NCBI RefSeq assembly: GCF_000695625.1
Contig: NZ_JMQI01000024.1
Coordinates: 62,001-126,000, forward strand
Length of the DNA: 64,000 nt
Direction: 5' to 3'
Origin: Amycolatopsis rifamycinica
GTDB taxonomy: Bacteria > Actinomycetota > Actinomycetes > Mycobacteriales > Pseudonocardiaceae
Shown: piece by piece, positions 42,497 to 54,581 of the stretch
Numbering within the stretch: position 1 is the first letter of the stretch
Layout: each line of letters begins with the position of its first letter
Notes under the pieces: model-generated
What the model saw: only the letters and a program-made list of their open reading frames with translations
Database searches by the model: none
Told to the model about the DNA's origin: nothing
Made by a program: the position numbers and the translations under genes

Positions 42497-42814
42497 GTGC
42501 ACCACGAACAGCCCGAACAGCTCGTGCCCCGGTCGGTGGCCGACCTGGCCGCGGATCCGGCCTGGACGATCACCCGCACCGGCACCACCGGTCAGTGGCT
42601 CACCGCCGAGCGGGTCGTCGAGCGCGACGGGCAGCACCGGCTCATCGGGCTGACCCCGATCCGGCCCGGCGCGGTCGCCCTCATGGTCTGGTCCGGCGGC
42701 GAGGTCGTCGAGCACCTGCGCGGCACCGAAGCCGAGGTCTGCGCGACCGCCCACCGCCGCACCGCCGAGTTCCTCGCCGGCGAGCAGCCGCGGGACGGGG
42801 CAGCCGGCCGCTAG
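42497..42814 (+). CDS. Small hypothetical protein
   Basis: 105 residues, soluble, rich in Glu, Arg and Thr (ITRTGTTGQWLTAERVVERD; PIRPGAVALMVWSGGEVVEH). GTG 42497. Its TAG stop is part of the CTAG that opens the inverted repeat at 42811. I recognise no family; codon bias supports coding. Confidence 0.55.
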   Translation: MHHEQPEQLVPRSVADLAADPAWTITRTGTTGQWLTAERVVERDGQHRLIGLTPIRPGAVALMVWSGGEVVEHLRGTEAEVCATAHRRTAEFLAGEQPRDGAAGR

Positions 42815-42877
42815 TGTCGCGCGTCCCCGGTTTCTGACGTACGGCGCCGTCAACGGATCTCGGACGCGCGACCCTAG
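42811..42877. repeat. 67-bp inverted-repeat element with CTAG ends
   Basis: Arms TCGCGCGTCC (42817-42826) and GGACGCGCGA (42862-42871) are exact complements, extended by CTAG at both outer ends, and the loop holds a second palindrome ACGGCGCCGT. It could be a terminator for the gene ending at 42814 or a MITE-like insertion. Confidence 0.5.
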
Positions 42878-42972
42878 CCGAGGTGGATCACGATGCCGGT
42901 GCCCTGGGAACCGGCGGCGATCGTCACCGTCGGCGGGTACCGGAGTCCCCGGCCGGCACGGGAATCCTTCTT

Positions 42973-43005
42973 GTTCACCTCGGGTTCACCTGAGGTTCGT
43001 CTCAC
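42973..43005. promoter_or_regulatory. PHO-box-like triple 11-bp direct repeat
   Basis: GTTCACCTCGG, GTTCACCTGAG and GTTCGTCTCAC follow each other without gaps. The 11-base period and GTTCACC core match the PhoP direct-repeat units known in Streptomyces. It lies 41 bases before ATG 43046, a suitable distance for phosphate-starvation activation of that gene. Confidence 0.55.
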
Positions 43006-43045
43006 GGGGCATGTTCCCCGTACACGGCCGACCGGAAGGTGAGCG

Positions 43046-43258
43046 ATGAGCACGTTGGACACCATGGCTTCGGAGCAGCTCGACACCCACCTCGCCCAGG
43101 TGGAGGACCGCTTGGGCCGGGACTACACGAACGTGGCCCGCCCCCGCCTGCACGCGATGATCGATCGGGAACGCGCCCGGTTCGCCGGCGCCCGCATCCG
43201 CGCCTTCGTGCCGATCCTGGTCGAGCGGGCGGTCCGGGCGGCGCTGTCGGCTGCCTGA
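43046..43258 (+). CDS. Three-helix bundle dimerization-domain protein
   Basis: 70 residues: two amphipathic helices (LDTMASEQLDTHLAQVEDRL and VARPRLHAMIDRERARFAGA) and a third (FVPILVERAVRAAL). Small proteins of this plan are common in actinobacteria and thought to dimerise; function unknown. ATG 43046 follows GGAAGG. It carries the PHO-box-like repeat upstream. Confidence 0.75.
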   Translation: MSTLDTMASEQLDTHLAQVEDRLGRDYTNVARPRLHAMIDRERARFAGARIRAFVPILVERAVRAALSAA

Positions 43259-43263
43259 ACACA

Positions 43264-43296
43264 GCCGGAGTAGCCCGCACCCCGCGGGCCTCCGGC
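43264..43296. terminator. Hairpin terminator between convergent genes
   Basis: GCCGGAG-TA-GCCCGC, loop ACCCC, then GCGGGC-CTCCGGC: a 13-bp stem with a TA bulge. It lies six bases after the small gene's stop and ten before the stop of the DivIVA-type gene. Confidence 0.65.
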
Positions 43297-43306
43297 GAGA
43301 GCCCGG

Positions 43307-46868
<3,562 letters not shown>

Positions 46869-46881
46869 CCGGGCTCGTTCG

Positions 46882-46920
46882 GGCACCGGCCGACGTGGTC
46901 CCGCCACGTCGGCCGGTGCC
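46882..46920 (+). terminator. Terminator of the GH9 gene
   Basis: Arms 46882-46898 and 46904-46920 are perfect 17-bp complements with loop TCCCG, starting 14 bases after the cellulase stop. Confidence 0.85.
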
Positions 46921-47009
46921 GGAACCCATCGCGGAAGCGGGCTCGCCCGACTAGGCTGGAAGATCTCCGGCAGTCACGGTTCAGCGCGGACCCGAGGGAG
47001 CTCACCGAC

Positions 47010-47750
47010 GTGGTCGAGACGCACGACATCGCCCGCCCGCCCGCCGAGCTCAGTGCGGCCCTCGCGGCCATCGGCAGTGCGACGGCCAGCGCCGAGCTCA
47101 GCCGCATGGGCATCCGCAGCGCCTTCATCCGCGGGCCGGTTTCGGTGACGCCCGGCGTGCGCGTGGCCGGTCCGGCGCTGACGCTGCAGTTCATGCCGAA
47201 ACGCGAAGACCTCTACCCCGCCGACGAATACGCCGAACCGGAAAAGCAGCTGCACCGGCACGTCATGTACCACGCGCGGGCCGGCGACCTGATCGTCGTC
47301 GACGCGCGCGGGGACATGGGCAGCGGGGTGTTCGGCGAGATGATGCTGACCTACTTCAAGGGCCGCGGCGGGGCCGGCGTCGTGGTCGACGGGTGCCTGC
47401 GGGACATCGGCGAGGCCAAGCAGCTCGGGCTCGGGCTGTGGATCCGGGGCGCCACCCCGAACTTCCACGCCCAGACCGACATCGTCCCCGTCGCGGTCAA
47501 CGTGCCGGTGGCCTGCGGCGGCACCCTCGTCGAGCCGGGCGACATCGTCGTCGCCGACGACGACGGGGCGGTCGTGGTGCCGGTCAAGCTCGCCCCCGCC
47601 CTCGTGGCGGTCGCCCGGGAGCACGCCGAGTGGGAGGAGTTCTCCCGCATGCGGCTGGCCGAGGGCGGTGACCTCCGCCGCTACTACCCGCTGTCCGACG
47701 AGGCCCGGCCCGAATACGAGCGGTGGCGGGCCGAGCAGGGCCGCGGCTGA
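47010..47750 (+). CDS. RraA-like protein (aldolase/dehydratase type)
   Basis: 246 residues. GVVVDGCLRDIGEAKQLGLG holds the R-D pair of RraA and HMG/CHA aldolases, and GDIVVADDDGAVVVPVKLA is the conserved C-terminal strand. Active RraA-like sugar-acid dehydratases and aldolases have the same plan. It is longer than RNase E inhibitor RraA and sits beside a sugar importer and enolase-type dehydratase, so a catabolic role is favoured. GTG 47010 after GAGGGAG. Convergent with the permease gene with only 12 bp between. Confidence 0.78.
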   Translation: MVETHDIARPPAELSAALAAIGSATASAELSRMGIRSAFIRGPVSVTPGVRVAGPALTLQFMPKREDLYPADEYAEPEKQLHRHVMYHARAGDLIVVDARGDMGSGVFGEMMLTYFKGRGGAGVVVDGCLRDIGEAKQLGLGLWIRGATPNFHAQTDIVPVAVNVPVACGGTLVEPGDIVVADDDGAVVVPVKLAPALVAVAREHAEWEEFSRMRLAEGGDLRRYYPLSDEARPEYERWRAEQGRG

Positions 47751-47762
47751 CGGCGGGGGCGC

Positions 47763-49784
47763 TCATCCCTTCACCGCCCCCGCGGTGAGGCCCTCGGTCA
47801 GGAACCGTTGCCCGAACCCGTACATGAGCACGACCGGGATGCTGATCAGCAGCGAGGCCGCGGCCAGCTGCCCCTGCGGCACGACGTCGCCGAAGATCAT
47901 CGACTGCATGCCGACGGGCAGCGTCTTGTGGTCGTCCTTGGTGATGAACACGAAGGCGAACAGGAACTCGTTCCACGCGTTGGTCAGCGTGAACAGCGCG
48001 ACCGCGAGCAGGCCGGGTTTGGCCAGCGGCAGCACGATCCGGAGGAACGCGCCGAACCGCGTGCAGCCGTCGACCAGCGCGGCCTCCTCGAGGTCGGCCG
48101 GGATCGACTTGAAGTAGCCGACGAGCAGCCACGTCGCGAACGGCAGGGTGAAGGTCGGGTAGGCGAGCACGAGCGACCACAACGAGTCGTTGAGCCCGAT
48201 CCCGCTCATCAGCTGGTACAGCGGGATGAACAGCAGCGCGCCCGGCATCACGTAGGTGAGCAGGATCGTCACCGTGAAGCTCTCCGAGCCCCGGAACTTC
48301 AGCCGCGCCAGCGCGTAGCCGGCCAGCGCCGCGCAGACCAGGGCGATCACCGTGGAGGCCACCGACACGAGGATCGTGTTGACGTACCAGGTGCCGAACG
48401 CCTTGCTCGTGAACAGGTTGGTGAACTGCTCGGTGCTCCACGGGGTCGGCCAGAGGTCGTCGGTGCGGGCGACGATCTGGTCGTCGGACTTGAAGGCCGT
48501 GACGGTCATCCAGTAGAGCGGGGCGAGCACGAAGCCCAGCAGCCCGACGAGCGCGACTCCCGAGCCGGTGCCGCCGACCAGGCGGGCGGCCACCCGTCTG
48601 CTCCGCGCGGCGAGGGCGGACACGACCCGGCCGACGGCGGCCGCGAGCAGCACGAACACCCCCAGCACGAGCGCGGCTTTCCAGACGATCCGCGGCGACG
48701 CCCAGACCAGCACGAGCACCGAGGCCACGACGATCACCCACGGCAGCGCCCGGCGCTGACCGGGAGTCAGCCGCCTGCGCCCCAGGTCGCCGGCGCCGGG
48801 CAGGTCGCTGCGGCGCATCATCCGCACGAGGATCACCACGAGGACGGCGATGACCGGCAGCATCACCAGGGTGACCGCGGCGCCCGCGCCCAGCTGGAGC
48901 TGCTGGATGGCCTTCGAGTAGGCCACCATCACGTACGGGGCGGTGGCGTCCCCCGGGCCGCCCTGGGTCATCAGCCAGATCAGGTCGAAGTTGTTGAACG
49001 TCCAGATCGACGACAGCAGCACCGTCACGATCATGACGGGGCGCAGCCCCGGGAGCGTGATGTGCACGAAGCGCTGCCACGGCGAGGCGCCGTCGACCAT
49101 CGCCGCCTCGTGGAGGTTGCCGTCGATGGCCTTGAGCCCGGCGAGGAACGTCACCGTGAAGAACGGGATGCCCTTCCAGACGTTGACCAGGATCACCGAC
49201 GGCATCGCGAGCGCGGGATCGGACAGCCACTCCGCGGGCCAGGAGTCGACGAGCCCGATCGCGGCGAGGCCGGGCCCGATGCCGGAATCGGTGAGCAGGA
49301 CGTTGACGCTGCCGAAGACCGGGTCCAGCAGCGATCGCCAGGTGAACGCCGTGACGACCGTCGGGATCACCCACGGCAGCAGGATCACCGCGGCGATGAT
49401 CGCCCGGCCGCGGCGCATGTGGTGCAGCATCATCGCCGCGATGAGCCCGAAGGCCACCTTGAAGATCTCGGCGTAGGCGGTGAAGACGAACGAGTTGAGC
49501 ACGCCGTGGTGGAAGAGGGCGTCGCCGGCGAGTGCGGCGTAGTTGTCCAGCCCGACGAAGACCGTCTCCGCACCGTGGCGTTCCGTGGCACTGGTGACGA
49601 CCGAGCTGACGATCGGGACCAGGATCAGGCCGGCGACCAGCAGCAGCGTCGGCCCGATGAACACCGCGGCCAGGCGCCAGTCGCGCCCGAGCAGCCGCTG
49701 CGTTCGCGTGAGCGAGGACGACCCGCGCGGCGCCGGACGGGCCGGCGCCGGCCGCTCTGTCCTTTCCGGACGCAGGACGGTCAC
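47763..49784 (-). CDS. Fused sugar ABC permease (MalF-MalG type in one chain)
   Basis: 673 residues with two permease units. The first has six or more helices and EAA loop LHEAAMVDGASPWQRFVHIT; the second has LEEAALVDGCTRFGAFLRIV. Between them (about 335-410) are extra hydrophobic helices (ALPWVIVVASVLVLVWASP, ALVLGVFVLLAAAVGRVV) that join the units with proper topology. There is no stop or reinitiation site between the halves. GTG 49784 overlaps the binding-protein stop (GTGA). Needs an external ATPase. Confidence 0.88.
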   Translation of the reverse strand: MTVLRPERTERPAPARPAPRGSSSLTRTQRLLGRDWRLAAVFIGPTLLLVAGLILVPIVSSVVTSATERHGAETVFVGLDNYAALAGDALFHHGVLNSFVFTAYAEIFKVAFGLIAAMMLHHMRRGRAIIAAVILLPWVIPTVVTAFTWRSLLDPVFGSVNVLLTDSGIGPGLAAIGLVDSWPAEWLSDPALAMPSVILVNVWKGIPFFTVTFLAGLKAIDGNLHEAAMVDGASPWQRFVHITLPGLRPVMIVTVLLSSIWTFNNFDLIWLMTQGGPGDATAPYVMVAYSKAIQQLQLGAGAAVTLVMLPVIAVLVVILVRMMRRSDLPGAGDLGRRRLTPGQRRALPWVIVVASVLVLVWASPRIVWKAALVLGVFVLLAAAVGRVVSALAARSRRVAARLVGGTGSGVALVGLLGFVLAPLYWMTVTAFKSDDQIVARTDDLWPTPWSTEQFTNLFTSKAFGTWYVNTILVSVASTVIALVCAALAGYALARLKFRGSESFTVTILLTYVMPGALLFIPLYQLMSGIGLNDSLWSLVLAYPTFTLPFATWLLVGYFKSIPADLEEAALVDGCTRFGAFLRIVLPLAKPGLLAVALFTLTNAWNEFLFAFVFITKDDHKTLPVGMQSMIFGDVVPQGQLAAASLLISIPVVLMYGFGQRFLTEGLTAGAVKG

Positions 49785-51205
49785 TGCCGGTAGCCCTGTT
49801 GCTCGAAGACCTGGACGATCCGGGCGTGGGTCGCGGCGACGGCGTCGGCCGGCCGGGTGCCCTGGATGACCGACTGCATCATGTCGGTCAGCAGGTAGGC
49901 GGCGGTGGCGGCCTGCTCACCGGGACTCGGTTTCTGGGGGAACGCGTAGCCGGTCTTGGTCTTGATCGGGATGGGGGTGCGGGTCTGCTCCCGCAGCGCG
50001 GCGAAGGCCGGGTCACCACCGGTGTAGTACGGGTCGGAGTCCCACACCTTGTCCCACGAGGGGTTGACCAGGCAGGGTGCTTCCTTGGCGACGCCGAGCA
50101 GCGCGCTCCCGCCGACCATGAACTTCGCCACCAGCTTGGCGAGATCCGGGTTCTTCGCCCCCTTGAACACGACGAAGGAGTTGGATTCGCCGAACGCGAG
50201 CGGCCGGTCGAGCGCCGGTCCGGTGGCGCCGTTGAACGGGTGCGTGTTGGCGTAGACCGGGTTCTTCTTCGTCTTCGAGTCGGCGTAGACGCTGAACTGG
50301 TTGAGGGTCAGGCCCAGGATCCCGGCCAGCCAGTTCTCGTTGTTGCTCGAGTCGGTCCAGCTCCCGATGCCGGGCGGCAGCATCGGCGCGTACTTCGGGT
50401 TCGTGTAGATGTCGCCGATGAAACTGACGGCGGCGACGGTCTCCGGCGAGTTGAACACCACCTTCGTGCCGGTGTTGTCCGCGATCGCCCCGCCGTAGGT
50501 GTTGATGACGTTGGCGATGAAACCGTTGGCGTCACCGGAGCGGTTCACCGTGAGCCCCCAGCCGAAGCGCCGCTTCGCCGGGTCGGAGACCGCCAAAGCG
50601 TTGTCGCGCAGCTCTTCCCACGAGTAGAAGGGCTTGAGCGGCAGGCCCTTCTCCGTGTACCAGTCCTTGCGCAGGTACATCGCGGTCGCGATGAAGTGGT
50701 ACGGGATCGCGAACCAGCGTCCGTCGAACACGCAGTAGTTGTCCGCCTCCGTCGCGGGATTCCCGTACAGCGCGCGCATTTCCTCGACCACGTCGGTGAC
50801 GTCGGTGAGGTGGCCGAGGTTGTGGAGCTGGCCGACGAACCGCCGGTCGCTCATGAAGGCCAGATCGCGGTTGGTGCCCGCCTTCACTTCGGCGTCCATC
50901 TTCGCGACCATGTCCCCGGCGTCGCCGGAGACGAGGTCGTTGCGGATGGTGGTGCCGGTGGCCTGGGCGAACACCTGCAACGAGCGGTCGAGCGCCTTGT
51001 TCGCGGCCTCCGAGTACAGCTTCTGCGACAGCATCCCCACCGACCCGCCGCGGAGCGCGGCCGCCTGGTCGAGCAGGGCCTGGGGCACTTGGACGTCGAC
51101 CTTCGGCGCGGGAGCCGGACCACTCGCGCAGCCGGCGAGACCGAGCGCGCCCAGCGCGCTCACCCCCAGGAAAGTGCGCCTCGACCACTCCGTTTTCTCT
51201 GCCAT
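49781..51205 (-). CDS. Sugar ABC transporter substrate-binding lipoprotein (Tat signal)
   Basis: 474 residues. The N-terminus has twin arginines (SRRTFLGVSALGALGLAGC) and a lipobox, so it is Tat-exported and lipid-anchored. MalE-type fold: GDAGDMVAKMDAEVKAG, FAIPYHFIATAMYLRKDW, ALAFGESNSF-like segments. ATG 51205 follows GAGAGGAG. Upstream of the fused permease in one operon; the GntR gene behind it points the same way, and the dehydratase is divergent. Ligand probably an acidic sugar. Confidence 0.88.
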   Translation of the reverse strand: MAEKTEWSRRTFLGVSALGALGLAGCASGPAPAPKVDVQVPQALLDQAAALRGGSVGMLSQKLYSEAANKALDRSLQVFAQATGTTIRNDLVSGDAGDMVAKMDAEVKAGTNRDLAFMSDRRFVGQLHNLGHLTDVTDVVEEMRALYGNPATEADNYCVFDGRWFAIPYHFIATAMYLRKDWYTEKGLPLKPFYSWEELRDNALAVSDPAKRRFGWGLTVNRSGDANGFIANVINTYGGAIADNTGTKVVFNSPETVAAVSFIGDIYTNPKYAPMLPPGIGSWTDSSNNENWLAGILGLTLNQFSVYADSKTKKNPVYANTHPFNGATGPALDRPLAFGESNSFVVFKGAKNPDLAKLVAKFMVGGSALLGVAKEAPCLVNPSWDKVWDSDPYYTGGDPAFAALREQTRTPIPIKTKTGYAFPQKPSPGEQAATAAYLLTDMMQSVIQGTRPADAVAATHARIVQVFEQQGYRQ

Positions 51206-51496
51206 GACCACTCCTCTCGCGTCCGGGCGGACGCTCACCGTCTCCGTTGACGGTGCAACCGGCGGGACAGCGGGGCGAGCGCCGCGCTGTGGGTCGTTCA
51301 GGCGGCGCAGAACGCCGAACTGCTGATGCGTGGGGCGGGCGCGAGCTCCGCGGTGGGGTCGATCGTGCGGCAGGCCGACGGGGCGAGCCCGCGCGGCTTT
51401 CCGGCCGTGCGCCCGGTGCCGGCCGGTCCCGTCACAGGTGCTGCCATGCCTCGTCCGTCCTCGTCAACGGTTGGCGGAACTCGGTCGTGCAGTGCG
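51206..51496. other. Intergenic space before the binding-protein operon
   Basis: 291 bases between the binding-protein start and the GntR stop. It must hold the importer promoter, but I cannot pick one with confidence. One plus-strand frame (AALWVVQAAQNAELLM) looks coding-like for a short way, perhaps a gene relic. Confidence 0.35.
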
Positions 51497-52243
51497 TTAA
51501 CGCCGCTTGGCGGCCCGCTTGCTTCGGTGCTCCTTCTCCGCGAGGAGCGTGGAGTAGTTGTTGCTCAGGTGACGGCGCATCGCCGCGCGGGCCCCTTCCG
51601 GGTCGCGCGCCACGAGCGCCTCGTAGATCTCGGTGTGCTGGGCGGTGGCGCGGCGCAGCCCGGCCGGTGCCTCGTTGGTGACGCGCCGGCTGGCCGTGCC
51701 GAGCCAGCGGACGGAGTACATGATCCGGTCCAGGATGCGGTTGTTCGCCGCCCGGCAGATCTCCATGTGGAATTCGTGGTCGACCGCGAGGTAGGCGTCG
51801 GGATCCGCTTCGAGCGCCGCCATGCGGCCGATCTCGTCCCGGAGCCGGCCGAGCGTCTCCTCGGTGGCGGCCGCCGCGGCCATCGCGGCCAGTTCCGGCT
51901 CGAGCAGCACGCGCGTCTGGTGCAGCTCCTGCAGCAGCTCGTCGACGATCTCCGTGGGCAGCCACTCGATCAGCAACGGGCTCAGGTAGTCCCATTCCGC
52001 CCGGGGGCGCACGACGACGCGGCGGCCCTGCGCGACGTCGACGATGTCGAGCGAGGCGAGGATCTTGAGCGTTTCCCGTGCCACCGCGCGGGAAACGCCG
52101 AACTCCTGGGAGATGTCGAGTTCCGACGGCGCCCGGCCGTCCTCGATTCCGCCGCGGACGATCCGCCGGGTCAGGTGGGCCGCCACCTGCACCGGAAGGG
52201 TCCGGACCTTGACAGCGTCCGGAGACTCTTGTCTCCTTGGCAT
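51497..52243 (-). CDS. GntR/FadR-family regulator
   Basis: 248 residues. Winged helix PSELDISQEFGVSRAVARETLKILASL, then an FCD domain with VDHEFHMEICRAANN and AQHTEIYEALVARD, whose His residues bind a metal and organic acid. ATG 52243. It is divergent from the dehydratase gene and shares strand with the importer, so it likely controls both, like DgoR-type regulators of galactonate use. The plan repeats that of the 3264-8397 locus. Confidence 0.88.
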   Translation of the reverse strand: MPRRQESPDAVKVRTLPVQVAAHLTRRIVRGGIEDGRAPSELDISQEFGVSRAVARETLKILASLDIVDVAQGRRVVVRPRAEWDYLSPLLIEWLPTEIVDELLQELHQTRVLLEPELAAMAAAAATEETLGRLRDEIGRMAALEADPDAYLAVDHEFHMEICRAANNRILDRIMYSVRWLGTASRRVTNEAPAGLRRATAQHTEIYEALVARDPEGARAAMRRHLSNNYSTLLAEKEHRSKRAAKRR

Positions 52244-52256
52244 GTCATCAGCTTAT

Positions 52257-52284
52257 CGGACAAGTGAGACGTCGCATTAGTCCG
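52257..52284. promoter_or_regulatory. Candidate GntR operator
   Basis: CGGAC (52257-52261) and GTCCG (52280-52284) are inverted across 18 bases that include CAAGTGAGACG. It lies between divergent regulator and dehydratase starts. Weak on its own. Confidence 0.3.
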
Positions 52285-52315
52285 TTCATACGCACCACCC
52301 GGTGACGGGAGAGCA

Positions 52316-53473
52316 ATGCGGATCGTGAACGTCACGACGGCCGTGGTCGCCTACCACGGGCAGGCCACGCTGGTGCGGATCGACACCGACGAGGGGCTCA
52401 GCGGGTTCGGCGAAGCCAATCCCGACGCCGGCGCGGGCGCCGTCGTGGGAATGATCGAGTCACTGACCCCCCTCCTGATCGGCGAAGATCCGCGCAATGT
52501 CGAGCGGTGCTGGGAAAAACTCCGCCGCAGCAACGTTTTCGCCGGCTCCCAGGGCGGGGTGTTCGTGATCGCCTTGTCGGGGATCGAAATCGCGCTGTGG
52601 GACCTCGCGGGCAAGGCCGCGGGCCAGCCGGTCCACCGGCTGCTCGGCGGGAAGTTCCGCGACCGGATCCGGCTCTACGCCGACTGCGGCGACGGCGACG
52701 ACCCGGCGGGCTCGGCCGCCGGGTGCGTCGACCGGGCCCAGCGGATGGTCGCCGAAGGCTTCACCGCCCTCAAGTTCGACATCGACGACCTGTCCCACCC
52801 GGCCAAGTTCGACGTCTTCAACCACACGGTCAACGCCGCCGAGCTGCGCTCGATGGTCGAGCGCGTGGCCGCCGTCCGCGAAGCGATCGGACCGGACGTC
52901 GACCTGGCCATCGACCTCCACGCCCGCTACGACGTGCCGAGCGCGTGCCGGATCTCGTGGGAGCTCGAGCCGTTCGGTCTGATGTGGCTCGAGGAACCAC
53001 TGCCGGCGGAGAACGTCGACGCGCTGGTGCGGGTGCGCGCGCAGACCCGCACGCCGATCTGCGCGGGCGAGAACCTGTACCTGCGCTGGGGTTTCCGCGA
53101 GCTGCTCGAACGCGGCGCGGTCGACGTCATCGAGCCGGACGTGCCCAAGTGCGGCGGTCTCGCGGAGGCCAAGAAGATCGCCAACCTCGCGGAGCTGCAC
53201 TACATCCCGTTCGCCCCGCACCTGGTGTCGACGCCGCTGGGCACGATGGCCACCTCGCACCAGTGCGCGGCGATCCCGAACTTCTTCGTCCAGGAGTGGC
53301 ACGCCCTCGAGGAACGCGCGGTGTGGGACAGCTACGTCCGAGCCCCCGACGGCAGCGGCTCGATCGTCAAGGACGGCTACATCACGATCCCCGACACGCC
53401 CGGCATCGGCGTGGAACTCGACATGGACGGCGTCCGGGCGCACGCCGTCGCGGGCTACGGGGTGTTCGAGTAG
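52316..53473 (+). CDS. Sugar-acid dehydratase, enolase superfamily (galactonate/mannonate dehydratase-like)
   Basis: 385 residues. Metal ligands D200 (with H202 in IDLHARYD), E226 (LEEPLP) and E252 (AGEN); K153 in ALKFDID and H302 in FAPHLVSTPLG are the likely acid/base residues. The DLHAR and PFAPH pattern is that of acid-sugar dehydratases, which convert an aldonate to a 2-keto-3-deoxy acid. ATG 52316. With the importer and RraA-like protein it forms an aldonate-use locus. Exact substrate unclear. Confidence 0.86.
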   Translation: MRIVNVTTAVVAYHGQATLVRIDTDEGLSGFGEANPDAGAGAVVGMIESLTPLLIGEDPRNVERCWEKLRRSNVFAGSQGGVFVIALSGIEIALWDLAGKAAGQPVHRLLGGKFRDRIRLYADCGDGDDPAGSAAGCVDRAQRMVAEGFTALKFDIDDLSHPAKFDVFNHTVNAAELRSMVERVAAVREAIGPDVDLAIDLHARYDVPSACRISWELEPFGLMWLEEPLPAENVDALVRVRAQTRTPICAGENLYLRWGFRELLERGAVDVIEPDVPKCGGLAEAKKIANLAELHYIPFAPHLVSTPLGTMATSHQCAAIPNFFVQEWHALEERAVWDSYVRAPDGSGSIVKDGYITIPDTPGIGVELDMDGVRAHAVAGYGVFE

Positions 53474-53756
53474 CGGAGCGGGGCCCGGGTCACGGTGCCA
53501 CGCCGGACGGAAGCTCGGACGCGCCGCCGACACTCCGATACGGCCCAGCCACACTGCTGTCCACTCGCACCACGACCCGCCGGCCGCCGCGTGACGCCGG
53601 ACGGACGGCGCACAACTTCCGCGGTCCGCCCCGCCGCACCCGCCGGCGCCGTCAGCGCATCGCAGCCTGAACCCGAGCTGCGCAGCACCTGCCGCCGCCC
53701 GGTCGCCGACGCGGCGCCCCACGACTTATCTGGATCGCTCGTTCAAGAAAGGCGCC
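53474..53756. other. Convergent intergenic space
   Basis: 283 bases between the dehydratase and aldolase stops. I see no gene, RNA or clear hairpin in it. Confidence 0.4.
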
Positions 53757-54581
53757 TCATCGGGCGAGCAGGGTGAGCAGCCGGGCCACCTCGTCCCGGA
53801 CGGCGTCCCGGCCGGGGGCCAGGTAACGGCGGGGGTCGGTGAGGGCCGCGTGCGTCCCGAGCGTCGAACGCACCGCCTCGGTGAGCACCTGGTTCAGGCG
53901 CGTGCCGATGTTGACCTTGACGATGCCGCTCGCCACCGCCCCGCGCAGGCCTTCGTCGGGCACGCCCGAGGAACCGTGCAGCACCAGCGGCACCGGAACC
54001 CGGTGCGCGAGCGCCGCGATCAGCTCCTCGTCGAGCACCGCGCTGCGGTCGGCCATGGCGTGCGACGAGCCGACGGCCACCGCGAGCGAGTCCACGCCGG
54101 TCGCGGCGACGAACTCGGCGGCTTCGTCCGGGTCCGTGCGCACGCCGGGGGCGTGGGCACCGTCCTTGCCGCCGATCTCGCCGAGCTCCGCCTCGACGCG
54201 GCAGCCCGCGGCGTGGCAGCGTTCGACGACGGCATTCGTCCGGGCCACGTTCTCCGCGTACGGCAACGCGGCCGCGTCGAACATGACCGACGTGATGCCC
54301 AGGTCGAGGCCCTCCCGGATCAGCTCCTCGTCCTCGACGTGGTCGAGGTGGACCAGCACGGGCACCGACGCGGTCTCGGCCAGCCGCAGGCAGGCGACCG
54401 CGAACGGCGCGAGCGAACCGTGGTAGCGGACGGCGTTCTGCGAGATCTGCAGCACCACCGGCAGCCCGCTGCGCTCCGCCCCGGCCACGACGGCTTCGGC
54501 GTGTTCGATCAGGATCGCGTTGAACGCCCCGATCGCGCACCGCCGCGCACGCAGCTCGTCCAGCAAGGTGGCCCAGTTCAT
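53757..54581 (-). CDS. Class II aldolase (tagatose/fructose-1,6-bisphosphate type)
   Basis: 274 residues of the FbaA/KbaY family: GAFNAILIEHAEAVV, VLVHLDHVEDEELI with the zinc His, EAELGEIGGKDG, LHGSSGVPDEGLRGA and VKVNIGTRLN. It cleaves a ketose-1,6-bisphosphate to DHAP and glyceraldehyde-3-phosphate. Last gene of an operon with a PfkB kinase and AgaS-type isomerase, so tagatose-1,6-bisphosphate is the expected substrate. ATG 54581 overlaps the kinase stop (ATGA). Confidence 0.87.
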   Translation of the reverse strand: MNWATLLDELRARRCAIGAFNAILIEHAEAVVAGAERSGLPVVLQISQNAVRYHGSLAPFAVACLRLAETASVPVLVHLDHVEDEELIREGLDLGITSVMFDAAALPYAENVARTNAVVERCHAAGCRVEAELGEIGGKDGAHAPGVRTDPDEAAEFVAATGVDSLAVAVGSSHAMADRSAVLDEELIAALAHRVPVPLVLHGSSGVPDEGLRGAVASGIVKVNIGTRLNQVLTEAVRSTLGTHAALTDPRRYLAPGRDAVRDEVARLLTLLAR

